DNA from: Isochrysis galbana | Lineage: Eukaryota > Haptophyta > Isochrysidales > Isochrysidaceae | NCBI GenBank assembly: GCA_018136815.1 | Contig: CM030934.1 | Location: forward strand, 714,979 to 778,978 | DNA length: 64,000 nt | Direction of reading: 5' to 3' | Part shown: in pieces, positions 52,979-63,910 of the stretch | Layout: each line of letters opens with the position of its first letter | How positions within the stretch are numbered: position 1 is the stretch's first letter | The notes under the pieces: model-generated | The model's database searches: none | Told to the model about the DNA's origin: nothing | What the model saw: only the letters and a program-made list of their open reading frames with translations | Made by a program: the position numbers and the translations under genes

Positions 52979-54338
52979 TCTCCCGCGCCGGCGCCCACCC
53001 AGCGCGCCAGCGCCCCGCCCCGTGACCCCAAATTTCGCGCTTGATGCCTTGGCTTCGCGCCCAAGTTTCGGTCAAAATTTTTTTTCTTCGAGCTGACCCA
53101 AATTTTGAAAAAAAATTCGCGAAAACCTGGCCGGGGCCAAGGGTGGTGATGAAGGCGCGGCGCCGGCCTCGAATGGGCGATAGACGGCGTTAGCCGCGAG
53201 CTCGGCCTCTGAGGAGGCGCGGTCTTCGGGAGTGGTTGTGGGCAGAGCGGGCAGGAGGCTAGGTGCGACACCCGGGGCCAGCAGCCCCCTCGCCCTCGGC
53301 CCCGCAGCGGGCCGCCCAGCCGGCCTGGGTCCCCCCGCAGAGGGGGAAGGAGAGCTGTGGCCAGCCGGCCTAAGGGGCGACACCACCAGGGCGTGCCGAA
53401 GGGGGACCACCCGAGGGACCCTCGCGGCCGGGCCGCGCAGCGGGACCGCCTTGGCCCCCATCGGCCAGGCGTCGGGCCCGGCGAGGCCCGGCATGGCGCA
53501 GCGCAAGGAGGGGAGGGCCAGGGGAGAGGAGGCCCTGGCGCCGCCGCGCGCGCCGCGAGGGAGAGAGAGAGAGCGCGCGCTCTCCGCCGCGGCCGCCGTC
53601 CTATAATTAGTAATTAGTTGTCTACCGCAAGCGTTGAGAACGTCGCTCTCGCCTCAGATGCGATCTCTCCCGTTTCGAGCGCAGCCGCCGCCCGAGATCT
53701 CCCCTGCCCACCCTCCTCGGTCGGCGAACGCAGCTAGCTCCCTGCGCAATGTTCTCCGATCCGGAAAAGGTCAGCTCGGTTGCTCGGTTGTTTATGTGGT
53801 TGTGGCGCCCGTTGTTTATGTGGTTGTGGCCCCCGTTTCATATGAGAAACCGACGGCGTCCCATATCTCTGCTTTTCGCGCCATTCCACTCGATCGCGCC
53901 CCCCCTCCCCCCCGCGCGCGCTGTGTTCTCCCCTCCCCCCCCCCCTTTTCGCTGCAATCTCCGCGGAGGCGCTCGAGTGAATACATCAGTTTCATCCCCG
54001 TTACGAGAATTGCGAGAAGAACGGTCGGCACGCCTCGCTCTGCTTCCTCGGCGGGTGCACGCGTCGGCTTCTTCCCCTTCCCGCCGCTCTCTTTTCTCCT
54101 TCCCGCGCGGGGAGAGAGGGTCTTCTCTCGCCGCCGGGAACCCATCACGCCGTCGGCGACGCCCCTCCGATAACGTGATTCTGCGCTCCGTTTACCGGAC
54201 TTCTTCGTGCCCCATCCCACCCCCACCTCGTCCCGCAATTCGATCGAGGGGGGTACACAGGCTCCCCCGTTGCTGAGGAAAGAAAGAGAGAAAGAGAGGG
54301 AAATCAGCACCAACAAGAAAACTCCGACGGAAGGCGTA
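52979..54338. other. Region between LINE remnant and sialidase, no supported gene
   Basis: 53160-53520 is CG-rich with a Pro/Ala-rich minus-strand frame that could be a LINE ORF1 piece (low confidence). 53800-54330 is the probable 5' flank and leader of the sialidase gene, CT-rich on the coding strand around 53920-53950. Confidence 0.4.
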
Positions 54339-55645
54339 ATGATCGACCCTGGCCCGAGCAGGGCTGCTCTCCTTGGAGGAGCCAGCTCGCCGCAGGACGT
54401 GTGGTCCACTTCGCGACTACTCTTCTGCTTGGCTTCCTTCGCCATGGTTGGCTTTGGATCCATGTTGCGCAACCCTATGATCTGGTTGGCCAACGCTCTG
54501 TTTGGCCGGTCTGGACTTGCTCTTGGCGCCCCACCAGGCTCTGTGACTGCGTTCCTCTCGGGAGAAGAAGGATACCACACTTATCGCATACCTGCGCTAC
54601 TTGTCCTACCGTCCGGCCACTTGTTGCTGTTCTGCGAGGGTCGGAAGCGAGGGAGCGCAGACGATGGATGGATTGACCTCGTTTACAAGCGATCTATGGA
54701 TGGCGGAAAGTCATGGGGGCGGCTGCAAATCCTCCACAGTGAGGGCGACGACAGCATGCCGACGACAATCGGAAACCCGTGCCCAGCTATTGTTGACGGT
54801 CGCGTATTCATTGCATTTGCTCGAAACAACTCACAGGTGCGCCGCCGCGTCTGTATGACATTTTTTCGTGCAATGCGCTGCGATTTCAACATGGGCATGC
54901 TTGCCTGTCCGGCAGCAATCCCACCACGACCATCTTTCTTGCCATATTTCTGCAGGTGCTTACCTTACATTCAGTCGATGCCAACGGGTTTGTGTGGCCG
55001 AAGACGCCCACCGACATTTCGCATCAAGTGTTCGGCGCTGCATCTGTCGGTTGGGTCGCCCCAGGTCCTCCAGGTGCACTAGTGTTGGCCAGTGGCCGTG
55101 TGCTTGTACCTTACAACGTGGGCCCTAAGGTGGACGACACGGGCTCTGGTACTTTCTTTTCAGATGATGGCGGAAGAACATGGAGCAGTTCAAACCTTAT
55201 TCCCGGCGCCAACGAGTGCCAGGCCGCTGTGACGGCGGACGGCCGTCTCTTGCTCAACATGCGTATGGCCTTCTCAGATGGTGCAAGGCTCCTGGCTTAT
55301 TCACACGACATGGGAAACACTTGGAGTCCACCACAGAGGTGGGATATCAAGGCGGTGGAGTGCGAAGGCTCCATGCTGTCGGTGTCTCGCCATTCGGGGA
55401 ACGGATCAGTATTGTTTTTCAGCCAGCCCGGAGTTCGGTGGATCCGTGGTGATCTGATGCTTTGGTTCTCGGCTGACTCCGGTTCTACTTGGCAGGTCGC
55501 ACGTCGCATTCAACCAGGCCCTTGTGCGTATTCGGCTCTGCAGCAAGCTTCCACAGAGCAATTGTATGTCGTCTACGAGATCGGTATCTCTAGTGCCATT
55601 CGTTTTGCTGTGATTGATATTGATATTCCAAATCAGCACCTGTAG
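54339..55645 (+). CDS. Sialidase (GH33-type), two exons, N-terminal anchor
   Basis: Exons are 54339..54836 and 54956..55645 (395 residues); donor GTGCGC, acceptor CTGCAG, phase 0, joining ARNNSQ to VLTLHSVDANG. The ATG at 54339 is the first in a usable context. A hydrophobic segment (residues about 26-42) is a signal anchor. Catalytic set: Arg83 in YRIPAL, Glu253 in NECQ, Arg269 in NMR, Arg330 near RWIRGDL, Tyr358 in AYSAL, Glu374 in VVYE. Four Asp boxes (S-x-D-x-G-x-T/S-W) begin at residues about 119, 235, 282 and 338. It should remove terminal sialic acid-type sugars from glycoconjugates at the cell surface or in the Golgi. Complete and probably active. Confidence 0.9.
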
Positions 55646-55904
55646 CGCACTAGCACATTTTCCTAGTCCCATGTGCTTCATTGTTGGTTGCGTGTACAAG
55701 ATGAGAAGATCGAAAACTGTCCGCTAAGTAGCCTGCATGCATCACTGCATCACACACGTAGCGACCGCAAGAAGATTAAAATAAATCTTAGTCAAATCTT
55801 ACAAATATACCCGCTACGAGTACGGCGCGAGGTAGGCTGTACTTGTGCTACTCTCCGTAGGCTTTGCCTGTGGCCATGTGTTCAATAAAAAAATCTTCTG
55901 TCGG
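55646..55904. other. 3' flank of the sialidase gene
   Basis: No gene seen. AATAAA-like sequence near 55778 and 55883 may serve polyadenylation on the plus strand. Confidence 0.3.
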
Positions 55905-56170
55905 AGCGAAGCTCGTTTCCTCTTTGGAAACGAGCCGCGGAGGCGCACCGGCGGCTAGCGCGGCGCACGGCTCATCCGGGGAGCCCGGAACGGGCTCATC
56001 GGGAGAACGGGGAAGGCAAATGACGGGCATGTGAAATGGATGGGAGAGTGGCACGGAACGCGAATCGGAGGGACGGAGAGCGTAGGAGAGGACGCGGCGA
56101 GCAGATACCGCTTATTTATGACTCGTAGGGACTCGTAGACTCGAAAGGATGACTCGGAAGACTCGGGGCT
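55905..56170 (-). repeat. Dispersed repeat with conserved PRSPDEPVP frame, copy 2
   Basis: Minus-strand match to 58150-58440: AGCCCCGAGTCTTCCGAGT, CGAGTCTACGAGTCCCTACGAGT, then the frame LPRSPDEPVPGSPDEPCAALAAGAP, ending near GGAAACGAGCTTCGCTC. Confidence 0.8.
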
Positions 56171-58066
56171 TGGGGTTACTGGGGGGCTGCAGATCACCAA
56201 CAGGCGATACACTGGGTAAAAACCACAATAACCAACACTCCGCACTCAAACATTCACAGTAACATGCCGGAAACATACGTTAAACGAACCCCCTCTAATG
56301 AGCAGAACCGGGAGCGCTCACCAGAAAAAGAAGAGAGAGAGAGAGAGAACGAGGACTCGAGGGTCAAAACACAATTCGGACTCCGGCTCGGACTGCAGAG
56401 TAAAATCCAATGCCCTCGCGAGTCCTGCCTCGAGTCTCGCGGGGCAGCGCCGAAGGACGCTGAAGGACGCGCTGCGGGACGCGGGACGCCGCTGAAGGAC
56501 GCTCGGAGACGCTGAGGGACGCTGGGGAACGCTGAGGGACGCGCTGGGGGACTTTCGCGCGGGGGGGTGAGGGAAGAGAACACGGCGTCTCAACGCGCGG
56601 ACGCGGAAGGGAGCCGCCGTCTCGGCGCGTGGAGGGGGGGGGAGCGGCGGAGGGGGGAAGGAAATCTGCGGAGGGGGGGGAAGGACCGCCGTCTCGGCGC
56701 GCGGGGGGGGGGGGGGACCGCGCGGAGGGGGGGGAACAGTGAAGGGGGGAGGGGAACAGCGAAGGGGTGTCGCATTCGCGAATCGACGCTCGTTAGGCTT
56801 CTCTTCGTCGTTCGGCATTTATCGTTATAATTCTCTCGTTCTCGTTCTCGGTCAAAAGCTTCGCTTGGATGCATAGGATCTTGGGTTGTGGAGCGCCCTC
56901 TCTCTTTCTCTCGAAGAGAAGGGAAGTTTCCCCACCTTTCTCCCTCCCAGGCGCCTTGCGAATAGGTTTAATTCGCTATCTTCTCCGCGCTTCTCTATCT
57001 ACTTCAGTGATTGCAATCAGGTTTAATTTGCAATCTCTTCGCATCTCCCCCTTAGGCACACCGCATCTCTCGTGTCTTATTCGGTAAGTCTCTTGGAATC
57101 CTGTGCGGCAGGATTGCCTCTCGTTTCCGTTATGGTGCGATTCCCCTTCCAGACGGGATCGCCGACAGATCGCCTTCTGATCGTCGTCCGTCGTTGTCTG
57201 GCCGGAGTGTTTGGGTTTGATTTCAGTCGAGTTATGTGAGAAAGTCGTGGGGCGAGAGTCGGGGTGTTTTCCTGGGTGTCTTTGTCCGCCGTCCTATCGT
57301 CAGTCGTCATCCGTCGCCGTCGCTCTCGCTCTCGTCGCTCTCGCTCTCGTAACACTCAGACCCTACAAACTCGCCTCGCCTCGCCAGCCCCTGCCATCAC
57401 AGCCCTCCTCACACTCACCCTCGCCTCTCGCCACTCGCTCGATGTCGCTCTCGCCGCCGTCCTCGCCCTCGCTCAAGCCCGCCTGCCCGCCTTCCTCTGC
57501 TGACGGGCTTCAGCCCGTCAGCACCTCCGAAGTGGTCTCCCTCGCCGCGCCTGCCGCCGGCTTCGCCCCTTCCTCATTGCCCTCAGGCCCTATGGGCCAT
57601 CCCAATTCGTCAAGGGGGGGAAGGGGAGGAGCGGGGGGGGGGGTAGTAGGCATCTTTATCCGGATATTTGTCTTGGATATCTCTCGGGGGGGGGTCCCAA
57701 ATGGATATATCTCGGATACTTCCTGGATATTTGGGGGGGTGGGGGGGTGGGGGGGAGATAATTTTAGCCTTTTGGGGGGGCGGGGGGCACTAACATTGAC
57801 CATGCAGTTGTGAAGGAATTCACCAAGCAGGTGCTTGGGTGGTGGGCATCTAACCACACCAAGTTCCCAACTTGGGCCTTAGCTGCAAGGGTGGCTCTTT
57901 GTCTGAGCCCCAAACCCAGCTTCTTCAGAACGTGTGTTTTCATTGTTGCAATGTTTGTTTGGTGCTGATCGGGCTAGTACCTTAGCTGATCAAGTGGAGA
58001 AGCGTCATATTTTGCATATATGCACTGCATATTTTGGCCAAAAAAACTGCATACTTCTATTTACCC

Positions 58067-58069
<3 letters not shown>
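56171..58069. other. Low-complexity and repeat region, no supported gene
   Basis: Contains a tandem GGGACGCTGA-type repeat (about 56455-56550), long G-runs (56630-56760), the second copy (57538-57612) of the 13550 repeat, a G-rich tract (57605-57790) and DNA around 57790-58060 that may hold an eroded transposon frame (not identified). Confidence 0.4.

Positions 58070-58070
<1 letters not shown>

Positions 58071-58156
<86 letters not shown>
58071..58156 (+). repeat. (CT)n microsatellite
   Basis: About 43 uninterrupted CT units, directly before the dispersed repeat starting near 58150. Confidence 0.95.
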
Positions 58157-58440
58157 GAGTACCCCCAAGCCCCGAGTCTTCCGAGTGACCCTTTCGAGTC
58201 TACGAGTCCCTACGAGTGCCCAAGACAAGTGGCATCTGCGCTCGCCGCGCTGCCTTTCCTACGCTCTTTGTCGTCGCTCTCCGATTCGCGTTCCGTGCCC
58301 ATTTCCCGTCCATTTCAAATGCCCGTCATTGGCCTTCCCCGTTCTCCCGATGAGCCCGTTCCGGGCTCCCCGGATGAACCGTGCGCTGCGCTAGCCGCCG
58401 GTGCGCCCTCGCGACTCGTTCCCGCAGTGAGGAAACGAGC
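58150..58440 (+). repeat. Dispersed repeat with conserved PRSPDEPVP frame, copy 3
   Basis: The longest copy of the family; also present at 24617-24745 (partial) and 55905-56170 (inverted). The reading frame MPVIGLPRSPDEPVPGSPDE is kept among copies, which suggests the repeat once coded or spreads an exon-like piece. No RNA polymerase III box or transposase is evident. Confidence 0.8.
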
Positions 58441-58699
58441 TTCGCTCAGACACTGTGGCTCTGTAGACTGTAGTGAGAGTACCGGGCTAGTGCTAGTGGC
58501 AGTAGTCGTAGCTAACACTTAGACGTAGTATTATTCTTCAACTAGAATAATCGCTTTTGAGGGGCGGGCGCTATGAGATGGGGCAGGCGCTTATTCCTAG
58601 AAAGCTGGGGCAATGCCTTTGCTAGGGTCTAGCACAAGCCCATGCGCGCTATGCCCCATGCTCATTTGCATCTCTACTGTTCCCCGAAGGTGACGGATC

Positions 58700-59056
58700 G
58701 GCAAGAACCGTGGCGTCAAGTCCTACCATCGCTTTCCGGAAATATGATCAGTTGAGAAAACCGGCTAGTTCGCTCGTTCGAGATCCTCAGCAATACATCA
58801 TCCGCCTACCCCACAAGCGCCCCCGCCAGCCGAGCAGCACTCATCAGGTGGTGTCAGGAAAATGTCATCAAGCGGGTCGGTGGTGTTTGTTGCAGCCTCG
58901 CAGAGCATGCGGCCACGCGCGAAAGCGTTGACTACCTTCCAACCGGCAAGGCTGGAGCTCTCACGTCTACTGAGAGGTTCAAGAGGGTGTGCCTTGACGA
59001 CAAATTCTGCCGCTCGTGCACCGGAAATCTAAGAGCAGCCATCGCCATAATTCAAT
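58700..59056 (+). other. Possible exon of an unidentified gene
   Basis: One frame, ending at a TAA at 59054-59056, reads ALIRWCQENVIKRVGGVCCSL, SVDYLPTGKAGALTSTERF and VCLDDKFCRSCTGNLRAAI, with ordinary composition and a C-x-x-C. No start or splice partner could be placed. It may be a fragment of a decayed gene. Confidence 0.25.
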
Positions 59057-59167
59057 AATCGAAAGAGGCTCAGAAAACTTGGATCACCTCGCGTCTTGTG
59101 CATCATCATCCGCATCATGACTCGCGAGCGCGTGGAAAAGATGGCCGCACAGCTCCACAACGCCAGC

Positions 59168-61621
59168 TTACTTCTTGGAGGCAGCATCGAGCGCTTCACA
59201 CTTGGCGAGGCAATCTGCAACGTCGAGATCTTCGAGAGCGTCGAAGATGGACCCCTTGGAATCGTCCTCATAGGCCACAACCGGGTCGACCGACCACTCT
59301 TTGATGGTTTGAGCGCTTACCCCCGCCGCCATGAGAGCCTTGCCAAAGTCGTCCTCCTCAACCTTGGTGCCGAGCCAATTCATTCGTTCGGCGAGGCCCT
59401 CAAACGGCGATGCTGATGCGTGCACGCCATTGTCACTCGTGTTGGGCTCCGACGCGAGCCCGAGTGTCTCCCACTGGGAGAGGATCATGCCCCGGATCGA
59501 GTCCTTTGGAGCATCTTGAGGGCTTGTCGGACCGAGCACCTTGCCACGGAAGTCGGCCCAGGACAGGTCTGACGGGGAGAACTCCACCACGTAGTAGTGG
59601 ATGGAAAGCCCGGGTGTCGTGAACTTTTGGCGCATCGACATGAAGAAAGCGTTGAAGACGTAGATCGGCTCCTTGCCCTCGACAGAGTCGATGTACGCAC
59701 AGTAGAAGCCGCCTCCCAACTTCACCGTCTCCGCCTTCCGCCACACACTGTTCAGACCGGCAGAGTCGAGGCCCAAGTACTCACACGCATCCATGGCATT
59801 ATACGCCTTATCAACTGCGTCCTTCCAGTCGAGACCGAACTTCTCCTTGAACTTGTCGTTGGGCACGTCAAGCTGTGTGGGCTTGAGGATCGTAGCCTTG
59901 GACGCAATCGCATAGTAGTGCTGATCGATGAGTTTGTCGCTGTCGATCTTCTCAGAGGCGATGTCGCCCTCCGAAAGGACTCTGACTCCCTTTGCCTCGA
60001 GAGTCGATTTGACCAGCTTCTGCGTCGCCTCATTGTTGGCGTGCGGCTTGACGAAGACAAACGCCTGTCAGGAGCGGAAGTGCAGGAGCTTCAGCCGGTT
60101 GGGCACTTGGGGTGGAAGGGTTGGGAACGCTGCGCAAGTTTGCAGGCAAGAGCAGTGTCGAGCCCACCGAGTTGTATAGGGTCGGGCAGCTCGTCGCTCC
60201 TGGCGCATCGGCCACGGGCACGTCGGGCTTTTCAGCTCCGGGTGCGTTAGCTGGCGGCGCATCGGCCGCAGGCTCTTCAGTTGCTGAAGTATCGGCTGAC
60301 AGGGCATCGGCGTGCAGCACGTCGGCCGCGGACGCGTCGGCCGTGGGCGCATCGGCGTGCGGCGCATCGGCCGCGGCCGCGTCGGCGTGCGGCGCGCCGT
60401 CGGAAGGCCCTTCAGATGTTGGCGCATTTGCCGCTGGTTCATTGGCCGGCGGAGCGTCGGCTGCCGGCGCCGCGGTCGACACTTTCCTATTGAGCGCTTC
60501 ACACTTGGCGAGGCAATCTGCGACGTCGAGATCTTCGAGAGCGTCGAAGATGGACCCCTTGGAATCGTCCTCATAGGCCACAACCGGGTCGACCGACCAC
60601 TCTTTGATGGTTTGAGCGCTTACCCCCGCCGCCATGAGAGCCTTGCCAAAGTCGTCCTCCTCAACCTTGGTGCCGAGCCAATTCATTCGTTCGGCGAGGC
60701 CCTCAAACGGCGATGCTGATGCGTGCACGCCATTGTCACTCGTGTTGGGCTCCGACGCGAGCCCGAGTGTCTCCCACTGGGAGAGGATCATGCCCCGGAT
60801 CGAGTCCTTTGGAGCATCTTGAGGGCTTGTCGGACCGAGCACCTTGCCACGGAAGTCGGCCCAGGACAGGTCTGACGGGGAGAACTCCACCACGTAGTAG
60901 TGGATGGAAAGCCCGGGTGTCGTGAACTTTTGGCGCATCGACATGAAGAAAGCGTTGAAGACGTAGATCGGCTCCTTGCCCTCGACAGAGTCGATGTACG
61001 CACAGTAGAAGCCGCCTCCCAACTTCACCGTCTCCGCCTTCCGCCACACACTGTTCAGACCGGCAGAGTCGAGGCCCAAGTACTCACACGCATCCATGGC
61101 ATTATACGCCTTATCAACTGCGTCCTTCCAGTCGAGACCGAACTTCTCCTTGAACTTGTCGTTGGGCACGTCAAGCTGTGTGGGCTTGAGGATCGTAGCC
61201 TTGGACGCAATCGCATAGTAGTGCTGATCGATGAGTTTGTCGCTGTCGATCTTCTCAGAGGCGATGTCGCCCTCCGAAAGGACTCTGACTCCCTTTGCCT
61301 CGAGAGTCGACTTGACCAGCTTCTGCGTCGCCTCATTGTTGGCGTGCGGCTTGACGAAGACAAACGCCTGTCATGCGCGGAAGTGCAGGAGCTTCAGCCG
61401 GTTGGGCACTTGGGGGTAGCGAGAGGGGGGAGGGAGGGGGGAGCGGTCCAACCGGTTGGGCAGTTGGAAGGCAGTGAGAGAGAGGGGGCGGGGGAAGGGG
61501 GAGGGCTGGGAAGGGGGTTGTTGCGTCTCGAGCCCACCGAGTTCATTGGCCCTGTGCTGCTCGTCTGCCTCGCCGGCTGGGAGGTCGAGGATCTCCTGTG
61601 CGTGGTGAAGGCGGCTCCCAT
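59168..61621 (-). CDS. Tandem double nucleoside diphosphate kinase-like protein, three exons
   Basis: Exons are 61621..61538, 61367..60168 and 60064..59168 (726 residues); both donors read TCG then GTGGGC, both acceptors end GACAG, all phase 0. Each big exon starts AFVFVKPHANNEATQKLVKS and codes one NDPK-like domain. K-P-H stands for the NDPK K-P-D, then FRGKVLGPTSPQDAPKDSIRG matches the G-x-T-x-P to I-R-G segment, and NGVHASASPFEGLAERMNW matches the active-site N-x-x-H-x-S-x-S...E with the catalytic His kept. After domain 1 an Ala/Pro/Asp linker (ADAPPANEPAANAPTSEG and similar) runs to PTLYNS. Domain 2 ends LDAASKK. Domains are longer than usual NDPK (about 290 residues). Phosphotransfer among nucleotides is the family role; substrate untested. 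Confidence 0.8.
59189..60111 (-). repeat. Downstream copy of the 922-bp duplication
   Basis: Matches 60492-61413 at an offset of 1303 bp. By eye only about two substitutions lie in the coding part (59220/60523 synonymous; 60007/61310). The match ends in exon 3 at codon CTC and extends past the acceptor into about 45 bp of intron. Confidence 0.9.
60492..61413 (-). repeat. Upstream copy of the 922-bp duplication
   Basis: The copy holding domain 1 of the NDPK-like gene. Beyond the duplicated block it continues with the Ala/Pro linker on one side and an unrelated G-rich intron on the other. Confidence 0.9.
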
Positions 61622-61649
61622 GGAGGTGCGAGAACGAGGGGGTGGGTGG

Positions 61650-61800
61650 GGTGGGGGGGCGGGGGGGAGAGAGAGAGAGGGAGAGAGGGAGAGGGGGGGG
61701 GGGGGGGGGGGGAGAGAGAGAGAGAGAGGGAGAGAGGGAGAGAGAGAGAGAGGGAGAGAGAGAGAGAGCGAGGGAGGGAGGGAGGGAGGGAGGGAGTTCT
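61650..61800 (+). repeat. GA tract upstream of the NDPK-like start
   Basis: GA, GGGA and G-runs. On the coding strand it is a CT-rich stretch ending about 30 bases before the ATG at 61621. Confidence 0.9.
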
Positions 61801-62610
61801 GGGGCGTGTAGAAGGAACGGGGCGTCAGAAGGGATGAAAGAGTACGAAAGAAGACAAGAGAAACGCAGGGGGAGGACAGATACTAGAGTACTACATGAAA
61901 GGAGGCCGCCCTCCTAGCCTTTCGCTCCTTCTTTTGTTCGTTCCCACTCTCGGACTAACGAACTCTCTCTCTCTCCTCTCCTATCTCCTCCTGCTTCTTG
62001 GTCTCCAGCTCGCTCGCTCCCGCCCTCCGCTCGCTCCTCCCCTCCTTTCATCTCTCTCTCGTTGTACGTTATTATGAATTCGGTCCCCCTCCTCCGCCTC
62101 CTCTCCTCCTGGTGAGTTCTTCACTCTCTCCTCCGTGTGGCCGCTGCGCGCGAAAGCGTCGCATGACCGAACCGTAACAACCTTAGAATCATAAAGGGGC
62201 CTCTTTTATCCTTTACAGCAGTCTACTCACTCGCCTCTCTGCTGACTAGAGCTCTACTGACTACTGACTACTCTACTACTCTATCTATACCCTACCCCTC
62301 GTTGCCAAAATTCTGACATTGGTAAAGTCTGGCGTTCCGCTCTCTTCCCCGCCCCTCCGGGACTCTCAGCCCCCCTCCCCCTGGCGAGGGGGAGATCGCC
62401 CTCCCGTCCCCTCCGCTCCGCTTCATCTCGACACGTTGTGCAAACCCCGCGATATTGGATAAATCGTGCTGTTTAAGTGAATGCCGCGAGCTTGTCGCCC
62501 GAACGCGATTCCAGCGGAGAGCCCTCGTGTATACTGTATTGATATTGAGTTATATCGTATATATATTGAAAAGACAAAGGGCAGAGTTTCCCGCCTTTAT
62601 CCGTCAAGAC
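61801..62610. other. Intergenic
   Basis: CT-rich around 61950-62120; no supported gene or structured repeat. Confidence 0.35.
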
Positions 62611-62865
62611 ATGTCGGAAGCTCCGCCCTTGGAGGCAGCTCAAGAGGCGACCACACCCGACCACACAGCCACAGACACGTACGCACCACCAAGCAAGAAG
62701 GAGCAAGCATCGCGGGAGGCCGCCATATCCGTGCTCACGGGACGATTCTGCTCGGTAAGGCAGGCCCTGCAGCAGTCAACGCTCTCCGAGGCGAGCGAGT
62801 ACTGCACGTACAAAATTTTGAAAGAGCTGAAGGCCGACCCCGCTGCGCGCGCACTCATCCCCTGA
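62611..62865 (+). CDS. Small hypothetical protein, 84 residues
   Basis: ATG at 62611 (MSEAPPLEAAQEATTPDHTAT). The C-terminal half is a predicted helix pair (SREAAISVLTGRFCSVRQALQ, then EASEYCTYKILKELKADPAARALI). The frame stays open upstream to 62455 with a hydrophobic stretch (VYTVLILSYIVYIL), so a longer membrane protein is possible. No family recognised. Confidence 0.35.
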   Translation: MSEAPPLEAAQEATTPDHTATDTYAPPSKKEQASREAAISVLTGRFCSVRQALQQSTLSEASEYCTYKILKELKADPAARALIP

Positions 62866-63420
62866 AGCAAATCATCTTTACCTCCCATTCAACCTTAGCT
62901 CTCCCCATAGACCAACTCTGCAGAGCTTGTCTTCGTTCACTTTTGCTGCCACATTCAGCATGCGGTGCTGCACTCGGACGATCCGCTCACGCGGGAGGAG
63001 TTTTTTTTAGCCCTTTTGAGCCGTATGTTGACAAATTGGGCCGTTGGATGGCAAAATCACGCTTCGTCGTCACTTAAGGTCTCAAAGAGGGCAATCAAAG
63101 CAACATTTCATCTCCTGGGGACCATAGGTGGAAGAGCTTTCCAATGGGGGTATCAGCCACCTCTTTCATTTCAAGGACAAACTGTGATTTGACCCGACGC
63201 CCCGTGAAGTATGTCACAAAACTTGGTATTGCTGAGGGAATGGTGCCTTACTTAGTGCCCTTGGAACATTAAAAGAGGATATGCATGAGGTAACCAACAA
63301 AAGCCAAGCAGGTTTAGGCAAAACAAGCACTTTGTGCTCGCGCTCTCACCTAGCGAAGTTTGTCCTTACTTCAAGGACTCGTCCTTAATTAAAAGCGAGG
63401 TACCTTGCTTATTTATCCGT
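62866..63420. other. Unassigned region
   Basis: Lower GC, no convincing frame. Confidence 0.3.
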
Positions 63421-63565
63421 TCACATCCACGGCCCATGCCGGAGGCGGTGACGAGCAGCATCGCCAGGATGGCACCGCTCATGCCCTCCTCCGTGTGTTC
63501 GCAGAACTTGAGGGCTGGGCTCCGGATCTCCTCGTAGGTGCGGTGACCGAGTCGCTTGGCGTCCC
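63421..63565 (-). other. Possible exon of an unidentified gene
   Basis: A minus-strand frame reads DAKRLGHRTYEEIRSPALKF, then CEHTEEGMSGAILAMLL and VTASGMG, with good coding character. No start or partner exon was placed. Confidence 0.3.
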
Positions 63566-63595
63566 GTGAGATATCTCTCTAATACTGGACGTGAG

Positions 63596-63910
63596 TTACG
63601 AGTTAACGTCGCCGACGCGGCGATAAGCGATAAGTTCCAGCGTGAATTTTGAATCGAACCCAGGACGGGATGACGGAAGATGTAGAGGTTTGGGGTCAGT
63701 GTTGACCACCGTAATCGCGATCGTGTGGTCGTCATGCCTACGGCCTTCAGATGGGCAGGAATAAATAGGAATACAACATGCGAAAAAGACACCGCGGTTC
63801 TCTGCGTTCGTATTTGCCACCATGAAATAATTAGCTTCCGAAACTTTGCATATGCTCTTATAATAGCATGAGACACCCTTTCGAGCATACACATTGACTT
63901 TTGGATGCAA
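63596..63910 (-). pseudogene. Paralogue of the dUTPase-like remnant
   Basis: The frame carries NRGVFFACCIPIYSCPSEG and DDHTIAITVVNTDPKPLHLPS, aligning with HRATFYVRVPLALREHEG and EDHTVAVTVINFEHKALHIPS of the copy at 18.6-19.4 kb. In the first copy about 100 extra bases sit between the two blocks. No ATG context or domain end is clear, so it is probably a fragment. Confidence 0.35.

Noticed and set aside
60030-61169. Two separate genes for the duplicated NDPK-like region
   Set aside because: Phase-0 splice sites join the linker of the first to the second domain, so one gene explains both better; only transcripts can settle it.
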